DNA of 64,000 bases, taken from NCBI RefSeq assembly GCF_006716745.1, contig NZ_VFPP01000001.1, forward strand, positions 1,488,001 through 1,552,000, read 5' to 3'. Shown piece after piece: positions 12,408-23,116 of the stretch (its first letter is position 1; every line of letters begins with the position of its first letter). Below the pieces are notes generated by a model. It was not told the origin of the DNA, did no database searches, and saw only the letters and a list, made by a program, of their open reading frames with translations. A program made the position numbers and the translations under genes. The DNA comes from Saccharothrix saharensis. GTDB lineage: Bacteria; Actinomycetota; Actinomycetes; Mycobacteriales; Pseudonocardiaceae.

Positions 12408-13736
12408 GTGTCACCCTCGGTAAGCGACAACGTGCTGGCCGACCGCTACCAGCTCATCGAGCCGATCGGGATCGGCGGCATGGCCGAGGTGCACCGCGCC
12501 TGGGACACCGTGTTGCGGCGGCACGTCGCGATCAAGGTGTTCCAGCCCGGGTTCGACCCGGCGGCGGCGCAGCGCTTCGACAACGAGGTGCGCGTGCTGG
12601 CGGGGCTGTCCCACCCGGCGTTGGTGTCGGTGTACGACGCGGACACCAAGGCGGACACGCCCTTCGTCGTGCTCCGGCTGATCGAAGGGCGGACGCTGCA
12701 CGACCGCCTGGTGCTCGGGTCGTTGCCCCTCGACGACGCGCGTCGGCTCGGTGCCCGGTTGGCGGACGCGTTGGCGCACGTGCACGCGCACGACCTGGTG
12801 CACCGCGACGTGAAGCCGGCGAACATCCTGCTGGACCGGGAGGACGACGCCTACCTGGCGGACTTCGGCCTGGCGCACCTGACCGGCGCGACGCGGTTGA
12901 CCCGGACGAACCAGCTTGTCGGCACGGCCGCCTACCTCGCACCGGAGCAGGTGCTCGGCCAGGACATCGGCACCCCGACCGACGTCTACGCGCTGGGGCT
13001 GGTGCTGCTGGAGTGCCTGACCGGACGACGGGAGTACACGGGCAGTGAGGTGGAAGCCGCGGTGGCGCGGTTGCACCGGCCACCCGCCATCCCCGACGAC
13101 CTGCCCGCCGACGTCCGCGCGCTGCTGGCCCGGATGACGGCTGCCGCGCCGGACGAGCGCCCCACGGCCCACGACTGCGCGCGAGCGCTCCTGGGCGCTT
13201 CCCTCCCCGCGGCGGCCTCACTGCCCGAGGCGGACACCGAGGAGCTGCCGCGGTCGGTGGGGCGTCCGGTGTGGAAGGCGCTCGTCGCGTCGGCGGGTGC
13301 GCTGATCGGTGCCTTCGCCATCACGATGGCGGCGATGTCCGGCGACGACCCGACGACGTCCGTGCCGCCGGGGTCCACGCAGCAGGCGCCGCCGGAGCAG
13401 GCGGCGGCGTCCGACGCGCCGCGGGACCAGGCCGAGCCCCGGTTCATCCGCACCCCGCAGGACCAGGGCGGCACGACGAGCGCCCCGACCCGAGCCACCA
13501 CGTCGGCGGACGCGGTGGAACCCGCGGTCGAGGAGGGGCGGGAGCCGGTGGCGGGCACCACGACCGCCCCGGCCGCGACCACGACGGCGCGGCCCACCAC
13601 GGAGGCGCCGACCACACCGGTCGAGACGTCGACACCCGCTCCCGAACCCGAGCCGTCCGCGCAGCCCACCGAAGGCGCCCAGCCCACTGAGGACGCCCAG
13701 CCCTCCGACGAGGACCGAGACCCTGTTGATGACTGA
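12408..13736 (+). CDS. Membrane Ser/Thr protein kinase (PknB type)
   Basis: A 442-residue Hanks-type kinase. The kinase domain (about residues 8-265) has the Gly-rich loop GIGGMAEV, the ATP lysine in HVAIKVF, the catalytic loop HRDVKPANILL and DFGLA. One transmembrane segment follows (VWKALVASAGALIGAFAI). The extracellular tail is Pro/Thr/Glu-rich with no PASTA repeats, so it probably does not sense peptidoglycan that way. An ATG at 12402 lies only one base from GGAGG, whereas the GTG at 12408 has correct spacing, so I prefer the GTG. Confidence 0.93.
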   Translation: MSPSVSDNVLADRYQLIEPIGIGGMAEVHRAWDTVLRRHVAIKVFQPGFDPAAAQRFDNEVRVLAGLSHPALVSVYDADTKADTPFVVLRLIEGRTLHDRLVLGSLPLDDARRLGARLADALAHVHAHDLVHRDVKPANILLDREDDAYLADFGLAHLTGATRLTRTNQLVGTAAYLAPEQVLGQDIGTPTDVYALGLVLLECLTGRREYTGSEVEAAVARLHRPPAIPDDLPADVRALLARMTAAAPDERPTAHDCARALLGASLPAAASLPEADTEELPRSVGRPVWKALVASAGALIGAFAITMAAMSGDDPTTSVPPGSTQQAPPEQAAASDAPRDQAEPRFIRTPQDQGGTTSAPTRATTSADAVEPAVEEGREPVAGTTTAPAATTTARPTTEAPTTPVETSTPAPEPEPSAQPTEGAQPTEDAQPSDEDRDPVDD

Positions 13737-13819
13737 TTGTCATCGCCACCGTGCGGTGAGTGGCTGATGCCGCGCGGGCTTCGGCGGTGACCGCGGCGAG
13801 CTGCCGCCGGGCGGGCTGC

Positions 13820-13985
13820 GCGAGCGCCCCGGACGAGGTCATCGACACCCTCATCACGGGCTCGCTGACCGGGCGGGAGCGCATCCCGGCCGTGATCGCC
13901 GAGCTGTTCCCCGGCGCCGGGTTCCGGTTCGAGCGGGTGCTCCCGACCGGCACGCGGTTGTCGATCGTGGGGACGTGCCGGCGTG
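13820..13985 (+). pseudogene. Remnant of an O-methyltransferase C-terminus
   Basis: About 55 codons read as the last part of a SAM-dependent O-methyltransferase: DEVIDTLITGSLTGRER, then AELFPGAGFRFERVLPTG and TRLSIV, which matches the typical C-terminal block of that family. No start or SAM-binding region is present, and the frame runs into the antisense of ppk2. I read it as a decayed fragment. Confidence 0.35.
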
Positions 13986-13993
13986 ACTGCCGG

Positions 13994-14977
13994 TCAGGGG
14001 TGGATGCCCGGTCCGTGGTCGGGGTCGTCCACGGGCGCGATCGGGGTCGGGCTCAACGACGCCTCGTCCTCGCCCTCCTCCAGCAGGGTGGCGGCCGGTC
14101 CGACCACCCGCGGGTCCGGCTCGCCGACCACCTCGGGGTCCTTGTCGGCGTAGTCCACCCGGGCCAGCACGCTGCGCATGGCCTCGATCCGGGCCCGCTT
14201 CTTGTCGTTGCTCTTCACCACGGTCCACGGCGCGGCCTCGGTGTCGGTGGCGCGGAACATGGCCACCTTCGCCTCGGTGTAGGCGTCCCACCGGTCCAGC
14301 GACTTGATGTCGTTCGGGCTGAGCTTCCACTGCCGCACCGGGTCCACCTGGCGGATCAGGAACCGGGTCCGCTGCTCCGCCCGGGAGACCGAGAACCACA
14401 GCTTGACCAGCACGATCCCGTCGTCCACCAGCATCCGCTCGAACGTCGGCGCCTGCCGCGTGAACCGCTCGTACTGCTCGTCGGTGCAGTAGCCCATGAC
14501 CCGTTCGACGCCGGCGCGGTTGTACCAGGACCGGTCGAACAGCACGATCTCCCCCGCGGTCGGCAGGTGGTTGACGTACCGCTGGAAGTACCACTCGCCC
14601 TGCTCGCGGTCGGTCGGCTTGCCCAACGCCACCACCCGCGCCCCGCGCGGGTTGAGGTGCTCGGTGAACCGCTTGATCGTGCCACCCTTGCCCGCCGCGT
14701 CACGCCCCTCGAACACCACGACCATCCGCCCGCCGGTGTCCTTGATCCAGTACTGGAGCTTGAGCAGCTCGATCTGCAGCATGCGCTTGGAGAGCTCGTA
14801 CTCCTCGCGCGTCAACCGCGTCGGGTAGGGGTAGTTCTCCCGCCACGTGTCGATCTCCGTGCCGTCGGGGTGGCGCAGCACGGGGTCGTCGCCGTCGTCG
14901 TAGTCCACCACGAGGTCGTCCACGCGCAGGCCGGGGAACAGGTCGGCGATGTCCAGCACGGTCTCCACGGCACCCAC
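13994..14977 (-). CDS. ppk2: Polyphosphate kinase 2 family protein
   Basis: A 327-residue PPK2 enzyme, transferring phosphate between polyphosphate and nucleotides. Visible motifs are the Walker A-like GRDAAGKGG, the DRSWYNRAGVERVMG block with the Walker B Asp, and the lid region RTRFLIRQVDPVRQWKLSP. Length fits one-domain PPK2. About 45 residues at the C-terminus are acidic and probably disordered. It starts with GTG. The subclass (ADP or AMP specificity) cannot be fixed by eye. Confidence 0.93.
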   Translation of the reverse strand: MGAVETVLDIADLFPGLRVDDLVVDYDDGDDPVLRHPDGTEIDTWRENYPYPTRLTREEYELSKRMLQIELLKLQYWIKDTGGRMVVVFEGRDAAGKGGTIKRFTEHLNPRGARVVALGKPTDREQGEWYFQRYVNHLPTAGEIVLFDRSWYNRAGVERVMGYCTDEQYERFTRQAPTFERMLVDDGIVLVKLWFSVSRAEQRTRFLIRQVDPVRQWKLSPNDIKSLDRWDAYTEAKVAMFRATDTEAAPWTVVKSNDKKRARIEAMRSVLARVDYADKDPEVVGEPDPRVVGPAATLLEEGEDEASLSPTPIAPVDDPDHGPGIHP

Positions 14978-15044
14978 GTACCCGGCCGGCGCCGGGCGAA
15001 ACGCGGGCCGCGCCCCGACGGGGGCGCGGCCACGCGCGGAACCG

Positions 15045-16199
15045 TTACAGCAACGAGCCGATCTGCGCGGCGACCAGGTCGATCCGGACGCCCTGGTTCG
15101 GGCAACCGCCGTAGTGGTGCAGCCCGATCACCTTGTGCGTTCGCCGGGACAGCACCGGCGAGCCGGACGAGCCGCCCTCGGTGTCGCACCGGTAGGCGAT
15201 GTCGGACTGCGACGAGCTGCCGTTCACCCTGACCGCCGAGACGGCGCAGTAGCCGCCGCCGTTCTGGTCGTCACGCAGGGACAGCTTCTTGAGCTTGCCC
15301 GCCGGGTGGCCGATGACGTACATCTCCTCGCCGACCGCGGGCACGCGCGCGTCCAGCTCGAGGTAGCCGAACGACGCCAGCGTCGCGAAGTTGGTGACGC
15401 TGAACAGCGTGTAGTCCAGCGCGGCGCTGGTCTTGAGCACCGACGAGACCAGCACCTTGGTGACGGTCGAGCTGGTGGTGCCGCCGCAGGTCGGGCACTG
15501 GTAGTTGAACCACACCTCGATGCCGGTGCCACTGGTGAAGCAGTGGTTGTTGGTCAGCATCCGGTTGTTGGGGCCGACCCGCCACGCCGTGCACAGCGAC
15601 CCGCCGTTGCGCAGCAGCTTGGCCACCGCCGGCGTGCGGCCGAACTCGGCGGGGTTGCCGGACTGGTAGCAGACGGCGTCGCGGTAGTCGTTGGTGCCGC
15701 AGATGCTCTTCGGCGCCAGTTCCGCCGCCCGCGCCAGCTCGGCCTCGGTGTAGCCGCGGGTGATCTTGTCCAGGCGGACCCGGCTGGCCGGGTGCGCCGG
15801 ACCGCCGTCCCGGCCCCGGAGGCTGATCACGGCCTTGTCGCCGGTGACCGACATGGCCCAGAAGCCGGTGCCGTCCGCGGTGGCCGTGCCCGACGCGGTG
15901 ACGTCGGCGGTGTAGCGGTAGCTCTCCGCACCGGTCGGGTCGGACACGGTGAGCACGTCGCCCGCGACCAGGCGCAGGCCGGTGAAGTGGGTCTTGAGGT
16001 ACCACGAGCCGGGGCGTTCGACGGTCGTGGACCGGGTCCTGCCGCCGAGGACGACCGAGACGACCTCGTCCTCGCCGACCCTCTGGGTCTGGTCGAGCGG
16101 TGCCGGCGCCGCGCCGGCTTCCGGTGCCGCGCTCGCGGTTCCGCCTAACAGCGGTACCACGAGGAGGGCGGCAGCGAGGAGTTGCAGGGTTCTCCGCAC
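15045..16199 (-). CDS. Secreted trypsin-fold serine protease (lysyl/arginyl endopeptidase-like)
   Basis: A 384-residue preproprotein with a Sec signal peptide ending near TASAAPEA, a pro-region of about 130 residues, and a chymotrypsin-fold domain. The catalytic residues are visible: His in TNNHCF, Asp in LDYTLFSV and Ser in GGSSGSPV. Several cysteine pairs (SICGTNDY, DAVCYQ, CPTCGG, YRCDTEGGSSG) suggest disulfides as in Achromobacter/Lysobacter lysyl endopeptidases. The Asp three residues before GGSSGS would favour basic residues at P1, an inference. An inverted repeat lies 55-85 bp upstream. Confidence 0.9.
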   Translation of the reverse strand: MRRTLQLLAAALLVVPLLGGTASAAPEAGAAPAPLDQTQRVGEDEVVSVVLGGRTRSTTVERPGSWYLKTHFTGLRLVAGDVLTVSDPTGAESYRYTADVTASGTATADGTGFWAMSVTGDKAVISLRGRDGGPAHPASRVRLDKITRGYTEAELARAAELAPKSICGTNDYRDAVCYQSGNPAEFGRTPAVAKLLRNGGSLCTAWRVGPNNRMLTNNHCFTSGTGIEVWFNYQCPTCGGTTSSTVTKVLVSSVLKTSAALDYTLFSVTNFATLASFGYLELDARVPAVGEEMYVIGHPAGKLKKLSLRDDQNGGGYCAVSAVRVNGSSSQSDIAYRCDTEGGSSGSPVLSRRTHKVIGLHHYGGCPNQGVRIDLVAAQIGSLL

Positions 16200-16254
16200 T
16201 GGTTCACCTCACATGAGGAGCAGGGATGGGTGACCCCCTGATGCTGCTCCTCCG

Positions 16255-16282
16255 GACGTTCGGTGTCAGCCCTCCGAACGTC
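16255..16282. promoter_or_regulatory. Inverted repeat upstream of the protease gene
   Basis: GACGTTCGG (16255-16263) and CCGAACGTC (16274-16282) are perfect 9-bp inverted arms with a 10-base spacer, centred about 70 bp upstream of the protease start. This fits a dimeric regulator site or a promoter-proximal operator. A second imperfect hairpin (GAGGAGCAG...CTGCTCCTC, 16215-16252) sits in the leader. Confidence 0.45.
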
Positions 16283-16312
16283 GGGTGAACTGTCCGTCCA
16301 CTGAGGACTCCG

Positions 16313-16522
16313 TCAGGCTTCGCGCCCCTGGTCGACCGCGACCGCGTCGAGCACCTCGTCGAAGGACTCGTAGTGGCGCTCCGGGATCGCGTGCAGCGCG
16401 TGCACGGTGTCCTCGTCGGCGTTGTTGCGCGAGGCGTGGTCGACGAGCTGCCCCTTGTCGGCCGGGTAGTCGACGTCTCCCAGCACGGTGCGCAGCCTGC
16501 CCACCGTCGTCGTGTCGCTCAT
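16313..16522 (-). CDS. DUF2795 domain protein
   Basis: A 69-residue acidic helical protein of the DUF2795 type, with the pattern LRTVLGDVDYPADKGQLVDHA and a conserved block around HALHAIPERHYESFDEVLDAV. The family is common in actinobacteria and of unknown function. The ATG at 16522 has a GGAGGGAG ribosome binding site. Confidence 0.85.
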   Translation of the reverse strand: MSDTTTVGRLRTVLGDVDYPADKGQLVDHASRNNADEDTVHALHAIPERHYESFDEVLDAVAVDQGREA

Positions 16523-16619
16523 GGCTCTCCCTCCGGACTCGGACCGTGCACCCCGGTTACCCGGCGACGCCGCCCCCACACGTGCCGGGCGCACCGCGCT
16601 CCACTAGTCCACTGTGGAC

Positions 16620-17210
16620 TCAGCGGCGCAGCCGGCCCGTGATGCCGTCGCCGTCGGTCGCCACGCCCTCGATCGTCGTCGGGTCCACGCTCCACCGGCG
16701 GGCCAGGGCCAGGACGTCACCCTCCCCGGGGACGGTGTCCCACCAGGTCTCGTCGTCGTCCGACTCCGGCCTGGTGCCGACGCCCAGCGCGACCTCGTCG
16801 ACCGTCACCTCGCCCTCGAACAGCGGCACGCCCGCGCCGTCGAAGTGGTAGGCCCGGCGCAGCCTCCCGCCGACCGCCAGCACCCAGGCGGACGTGCCGG
16901 TGAAGCGGTGGGTCTCGAAGAACTGCACGTGCCCGAGCCGCGCGCTCAACCCGACGACCCACTCCAGGAAACCGGGGCTGGCGGCGTCGGGCAGGCCGCG
17001 GCCCGGCACCAGCACCCAGGGGCCGATGGGTGGTGTGACGAACACCGCGCCGCCGTAGGCCAGCTCGACGCCGTGCCCCCAGGTCACCCGCTTGCGCCGG
17101 ATCAGGCCCAGCACGTCGGCCGCGGTGGCCGCGTCGGGCGAGGTGACCGCGAGCCACCAGCACTGGCGGCCGAACGGGACGGCCCGGTCCACCGCGATGC
17201 CGAAAACCAC
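16620..17210 (-). CDS. Hypothetical protein
   Basis: About 196 residues, soluble, no recognised domain. It is rich in Trp and Gly, with blocks such as GRQCWWLAVTSPDAATA and HVQFFETHRFTGTSAWVLAV. The start is uncertain: a GTG at 17210 with GAGG upstream gives a hydrophobic beta-strand start, while a TTG at 17270 would add a charged 20-residue leader. A 15-base palindrome (16606-16620) overlaps the end of the gene. Confidence 0.7.
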   Translation of the reverse strand: MVFGIAVDRAVPFGRQCWWLAVTSPDAATAADVLGLIRRKRVTWGHGVELAYGGAVFVTPPIGPWVLVPGRGLPDAASPGFLEWVVGLSARLGHVQFFETHRFTGTSAWVLAVGGRLRRAYHFDGAGVPLFEGEVTVDEVALGVGTRPESDDDETWWDTVPGEGDVLALARRWSVDPTTIEGVATDGDGITGRLRR

Positions 17211-17306
17211 GAGGCCGATCCTCGCATCCCCGGCGTCCCACCGCTCCCGCTTATCGCGGTTCCGGCGCAACCGCCCCGCTGGAACAAATGAAACAAATGC
17301 GGTGGC

Positions 17307-18302
17307 TCAGGTCGGCACGGGCCCGGTGGAGTCGCGCACGACCAGCGTGGTCGACAGCTCCAGGTGCAGGGCTTCCGGGCGGTGGCCGTCGAGGACGCGC
17401 ATGAGCTGGGTGACGGCGATGCGGCCCATCTCCTGCAACGGCTGGCGGACCGTGGTCAGCGCGGGCCGGGTGGCGCGGCTGAGGTCGATGTCGTCGAAGC
17501 CCGCGACGGACAGGTCCCGGGGCACCCGCAGCCCCCGGTCGTGGGCGGCCTGGAGCGCGCCCGCGGCCAGCTTGTCGTTGAAGCAGACGATCGCGGTCGG
17601 GCGGCGCGGCTCGTCCAGCAGCGCGGAGGCGGCGCGCAGGCCTTCGGCCGCGGTGGGTTCGACGTGGTGCACGCGGTGCCGGGCGGGCAGCACTCCCGCC
17701 TGCGCCAACGCGGCGTGGTGGCCCGCGGTGCGCGCGTCGCCCGCCAGCCACTCCACCGGTCCGGCGATGACGCCGATGTCGCGGTGGCCCAGCCCGACCA
17801 GGTGCGCGGTGAGCGCCCGCGCCCCCGCGAGGTGCGCCGCCGACACCGAGGCGACGTCCGGCGGCGGCGCCGTGCGCGGGTCGGCCACGACGAACGGGAA
17901 ACCGCGCCGGGCCAGCGCGACCAGCCGGTCACCGTCCTCCGGCGGCAGGACCAGGATCGCGGCGTCGACGTCGGGCTCGTCGGGCAGGGTGCTCAGCACG
18001 TCGTCGTGCTGTGCGGCGACGCCCGCGTCGAGGACCATCCGCACGCCGTGCAGCCGCAGCGTCTCGGCGATCGAGGAGACGATCAGGCCGAAGTAGTCGG
18101 TGAGCAGGTAGGGGCACCGGACGTGGACGGTGCGGCGGCCGGTCCGCCCGGGCGCGTCGGCGCCGCTGCGCGCCATGGCCCGCAACACCAGCTCACGGGT
18201 TCGCGGCGCCACGTTGACGTGGTCGTTGAGCACCCGCGAGACGGTCGCGATGGACACCCCGGCCGCCTCGGCGATGTCGCGCACCCGCGCACGCCTGTTC
18301 AC
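17307..18302 (-). CDS. LacI-family transcriptional regulator
   Basis: A 331-residue LacI/GalR repressor. The N-terminus is a classic LacI HTH (VRDIAEAAGVSIATVSRVLN) with hinge helix, followed by a periplasmic-binding-protein-like sensor domain ending with FDDIDLSRATRPALTTVRQP. It is divergent from the secreted GH30 glycosidase gene, so it may control that gene in response to a sugar. I could not identify a clear palindromic operator in the 107-bp gap. Confidence 0.93.
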   Translation of the reverse strand: MNRRARVRDIAEAAGVSIATVSRVLNDHVNVAPRTRELVLRAMARSGADAPGRTGRRTVHVRCPYLLTDYFGLIVSSIAETLRLHGVRMVLDAGVAAQHDDVLSTLPDEPDVDAAILVLPPEDGDRLVALARRGFPFVVADPRTAPPPDVASVSAAHLAGARALTAHLVGLGHRDIGVIAGPVEWLAGDARTAGHHAALAQAGVLPARHRVHHVEPTAAEGLRAASALLDEPRRPTAIVCFNDKLAAGALQAAHDRGLRVPRDLSVAGFDDIDLSRATRPALTTVRQPLQEMGRIAVTQLMRVLDGHRPEALHLELSTTLVVRDSTGPVPT

Positions 18303-18409
18303 CTCGGCAGCTTAACCGCAGCTTGCATCTTGACTCGCTGTGCACGTCAGGTGTTCCATCACGAAACATATTTTCCGTCGTTTGTTACATGCGCGCTCGA
18401 AGGAGAGCG

Positions 18410-20326
<1,917 letters not shown>

Positions 20327-20390
20327 CCGGTCGTCCCGGGTCCCGGTCGGGATGTGCCCCCGACCGGGATCACGCCGTACCGTGGATCGG

Positions 20391-21833
20391 GTGAGCATCG
20401 CACCGGCAACCGTCACCCTCAGCGACCACTTCGCCCGGACGCTCCCGGAGCTGGCCCTCCCCTGGGAGGCCGAGCCCGCCCCCGCGCCGCGCCTGCTCCT
20501 GCTGAACGAGCGGGTGGCCGCGGAGCTGGGCCTGGACGTCGACTGGCTGCGGAGCCCGGAGGGCGTGCGGCTGCTCGTCGGCGAGCACGTCCCCGAAGGC
20601 GTGACGCCGGTCGCCCAGGCCTACGCCGGGCACCAGTTCGGGCACTACTCGCCGCGGCTCGGCGACGGGCGGGCACTGCTGCTCGGCGAGGTCGTCCACG
20701 CCGACGGCCGGCCGCGCGACCTGCACCTCAAGGGCTCCGGCCGGACGCCGTTCGCCCGCGGTGGCGACGGCTTGGCGGTGGTGGGCCCGATGCTGCGCGA
20801 GTACGTCGTGAGCGAGGCGATGCACGCGCTGGGCATCCCGACGACCCGGTCGCTGGCCGTGGTGGCGACCGGGCGGCCCGTGCGGCGGGAGACCGTGCTG
20901 CCGGGGGCGGTGCTGGCCCGGGTGGCGGACAGCCACCTGCGCGTCGGCAGCTTCCAGTACGCCCGGGCCACCGGGGACGTCGAGCTGCTGCGCCGCCTGG
21001 CCGGGCACGCCATCGCCCGGCACCACCCCGACGCGGGCGACGCCCTCGGGTTGTTCCGGGCGGTGGTGGCGGCGCAGGCGTCGCTGGTGGCGCGGTGGAT
21101 GCTGGTGGGCTTCGTCCACGGGGTGATGAACACCGACAACATGACGATCTCCGGGGAGACGATCGACTACGGGCCGTGCGCGTTCCTGGAGGCGTTCGAC
21201 CCGGCGACGGTCTTCAGCTCGATCGACGACTCCGGCCGTTACGCCTACGGCAACCAGCCGCGGGTGGCCGAGTGGAACCTGGCGCGGCTCGCCGAGGCCC
21301 TGCTGCCGCTGTTCGCCGACGACGAGGAGCAGGCGGTCGCGGCGGCCGTCGAGGCGCTGGGCGCGTTCCGCGCGCGGTACGACGAGGCCTGGTCGGCCGG
21401 CATGCGGGCCAAGCTCGGCCTGCCCGCCGACGCGGACGCCTCGGCGCTGGTGGCCGACCTGCAGGCCCTGCTGCGGGACAACCGCGTCGACCACACGTCG
21501 TTCTACCGCCGCCTGGGCGCGGCGGCCGGCGGCGACCCGGAGCCCGCGCGCGAGCTGTTCCTCGACCTGGCCGGGATCGACGCCTGGCTGGCCCGCTGGC
21601 GCGCCCTCGGTCCGGACGGCGACGCGATGCGCCGCGTCAACCCGGCGTACATCCCCCGCAACCACCTGGTGGAAGAGGCGCTCGCCGCCGCCACCGACGG
21701 TGACCTGGAGCCCGTCGAACGGCTCCTCGACGCGGTCACGGCGCCCTACACCGAGCGCCCCGGGCTGGACCGCTACGCCGAACCCGCGCCGGAGCACTTC
21801 GCCGCCGGCTACCGGACGTTCTGCGGTACCTGA
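20391..21833 (+). CDS. selO: SelO family protein adenylyltransferase
   Basis: A 480-residue SelO/YdiU pseudokinase, which AMPylates proteins. Signature segments are [36 protein letters not shown] and [21 protein letters not shown]. The protein ends TFCGT: a Cys stands third from the end, where eukaryotic SelO has selenocysteine. I chose the GTG at 20391; an upstream ATG would add a basic non-conserved leader. The 3' end overlaps the convergent gene by 25 bp. Confidence 0.9.
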   Translation: MSIAPATVTLSDHFARTLPELALPWEAEPAPAPRLLLLNERVAAELGLDVDWLRSPEGVRLLVGEHVPEGVTPVAQAYAGHQFGHYSPRLGDGRALLLGEVVHADGRPRDLHLKGSGRTPFARGGDGLAVVGPMLREYVVSEAMHALGIPTTRSLAVVATGRPVRRETVLPGAVLARVADSHLRVGSFQYARATGDVELLRRLAGHAIARHHPDAGDALGLFRAVVAAQASLVARWMLVGFVHGVMNTDNMTISGETIDYGPCAFLEAFDPATVFSSIDDSGRYAYGNQPRVAEWNLARLAEALLPLFADDEEQAVAAAVEALGAFRARYDEAWSAGMRAKLGLPADADASALVADLQALLRDNRVDHTSFYRRLGAAAGGDPEPARELFLDLAGIDAWLARWRALGPDGDAMRRVNPAYIPRNHLVEEALAAATDGDLEPVERLLDAVTAPYTERPGLDRYAEPAPEHFAAGYRTFCGT

Positions 21834-22972
21834 GCGACCACGTCCCGGACGGCGGCCGCGATGCGCTCGCCGCTGCGCGCGTCGCCGAACGGTGACGGGA
21901 CCCCGACCAGCGCGGCCCGGCGGGCGTCGCCGTCGACCAGCCAGTCCAGTGCGAGCCCGGTGAGGTCGTCGTGCGGCCCGACGAGCCGGCCGAAGTCCCG
22001 CAGCACCTCCGGCCGCTCGGTCGACCGCCGCACGACCAGCACCGGCCGCTTCAGCGCGGTCGCCTCCTCCTGCACCGCGCCGGAGTCGGTGACCAGCAGC
22101 CCGGCGTGCTTCGCCAGCGCGAGGAACTCCGAGTGCCACAGCCGGTCGACCACGCGCAGGTCCATCCCGGACGACAGCACGCCGGCCCGGCTCACGGCCG
22201 CCCTGGTGCGCGGGTCGACGGGCAGCACGACCGGGTGACCCGCGTCGACCACGCCCGCGAGCTGGTTGGTGATCGAGAAGAGCGCCTCCTCGTCGTCGAG
22301 GTTGTCCGGGTGGCTGAGCGTGGCCAGCACGTACCGGTCCGGTTCGAGCCCCCACCGGCGCAGCACGGCCAGCCGGTCGCGCTCGCCCATGAGCCGGTGG
22401 CGCACGGACTCGACGGTGGTGTTCCCGGTGAGCCGCACGTCCCGGACGCCGAGCCCGTCGGCCTCCAGGTTGGCCAGGTTCACCGGGGTCGCCGCGCACA
22501 GCACGTCGGCCAGCCGGTCGAGGAGCACGCGGTTGTGCGCATCGGGCAGGTCGTGGCCGCGCACGCCGGCGTCCACGCGGACCAGCGGGATGCCCCGCGC
22601 GTCGGCGGCCAGCGCGGCGGCGAGCGCGACATCGGTCTCCCCCGGCACGAGCACGGCGTCCGGCCGGTCGGCGGCGAACTCGCGCTGGAAGCCCTCCAGC
22701 GCGACCGCGATGCCGCAGCCGCGGGCGTCGGCCGGCGAGTGGAGGAACGCGAGCGGGTCCTCGGCGGACAGCCGCGGCGGCAGGTGGCGCCCGCACCGCA
22801 CCAGCCGGGCGGTGTCGCCGAGCGCGGCGAGGACCGGTGCCAGCTTGAAGACCTCCGGCCGTGCACCGAGCACCACCGCGACGCCACCGGGCCGCGGGGA
22901 CGCGGTGGTCGGCGCGGGCGGCGGCGTCGCCGGGACGGCGCGTCGGTCGGTGTGCTCCAGGACTGCGGTCAT
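21809..22972 (-). CDS. UDP-GlcNAc 2-epimerase-like protein with altered acidic residues
   Basis: A 387-residue GT-B-fold protein of the WecB/MnaA family. The N-terminal [16 protein letters not shown] and C-terminal [13 protein letters not shown]...RRSTERPEV blocks are typical. Catalytic positions known from E. coli WecB are altered: the GDT Asp is Glu (PGETD), the VEAGLR Glu is Asp (RVDAGVRG), and the PEE pair reads PDA before HNR, while the GHRREN His is kept (LSHPDN). It may be a divergent epimerase or have another nucleotide-sugar role. No other glycan genes are nearby. Confidence 0.8.
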   Translation of the reverse strand: MTAVLEHTDRRAVPATPPPAPTTASPRPGGVAVVLGARPEVFKLAPVLAALGDTARLVRCGRHLPPRLSAEDPLAFLHSPADARGCGIAVALEGFQREFAADRPDAVLVPGETDVALAAALAADARGIPLVRVDAGVRGHDLPDAHNRVLLDRLADVLCAATPVNLANLEADGLGVRDVRLTGNTTVESVRHRLMGERDRLAVLRRWGLEPDRYVLATLSHPDNLDDEEALFSITNQLAGVVDAGHPVVLPVDPRTRAAVSRAGVLSSGMDLRVVDRLWHSEFLALAKHAGLLVTDSGAVQEEATALKRPVLVVRRSTERPEVLRDFGRLVGPHDDLTGLALDWLVDGDARRAALVGVPSPFGDARSGERIAAAVRDVVAQVPQNVR

Positions 22973-23116
22973 CGTTGCCTCCGTGAACCGGTGGGGTGGT
23001 CGGTGTCCAGGAGACCCCGGGCGGAGGGCTCGGCGCGTGGCCCCGCGGTGACGGTCGGCGTCGTCTTGTGGACCCTGGTTGACGCCGGGTCGCCGACCTC
23101 CGGCCGTGCTGCTTGC

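Noticed and set aside
16606-16620. 15-base palindrome AGTCCACTGTGGACT as a regulatory site
   Set aside because: It sits at the 3' end of a gene, is short, and could arise by chance; at most a weak terminator stem.
18303-18409. LacI operator between the divergent LacI and GH30 genes
   Set aside because: I found no convincing palindrome with a central CG; ACGAAAC...GTTTGT is imperfect and too widely spaced.
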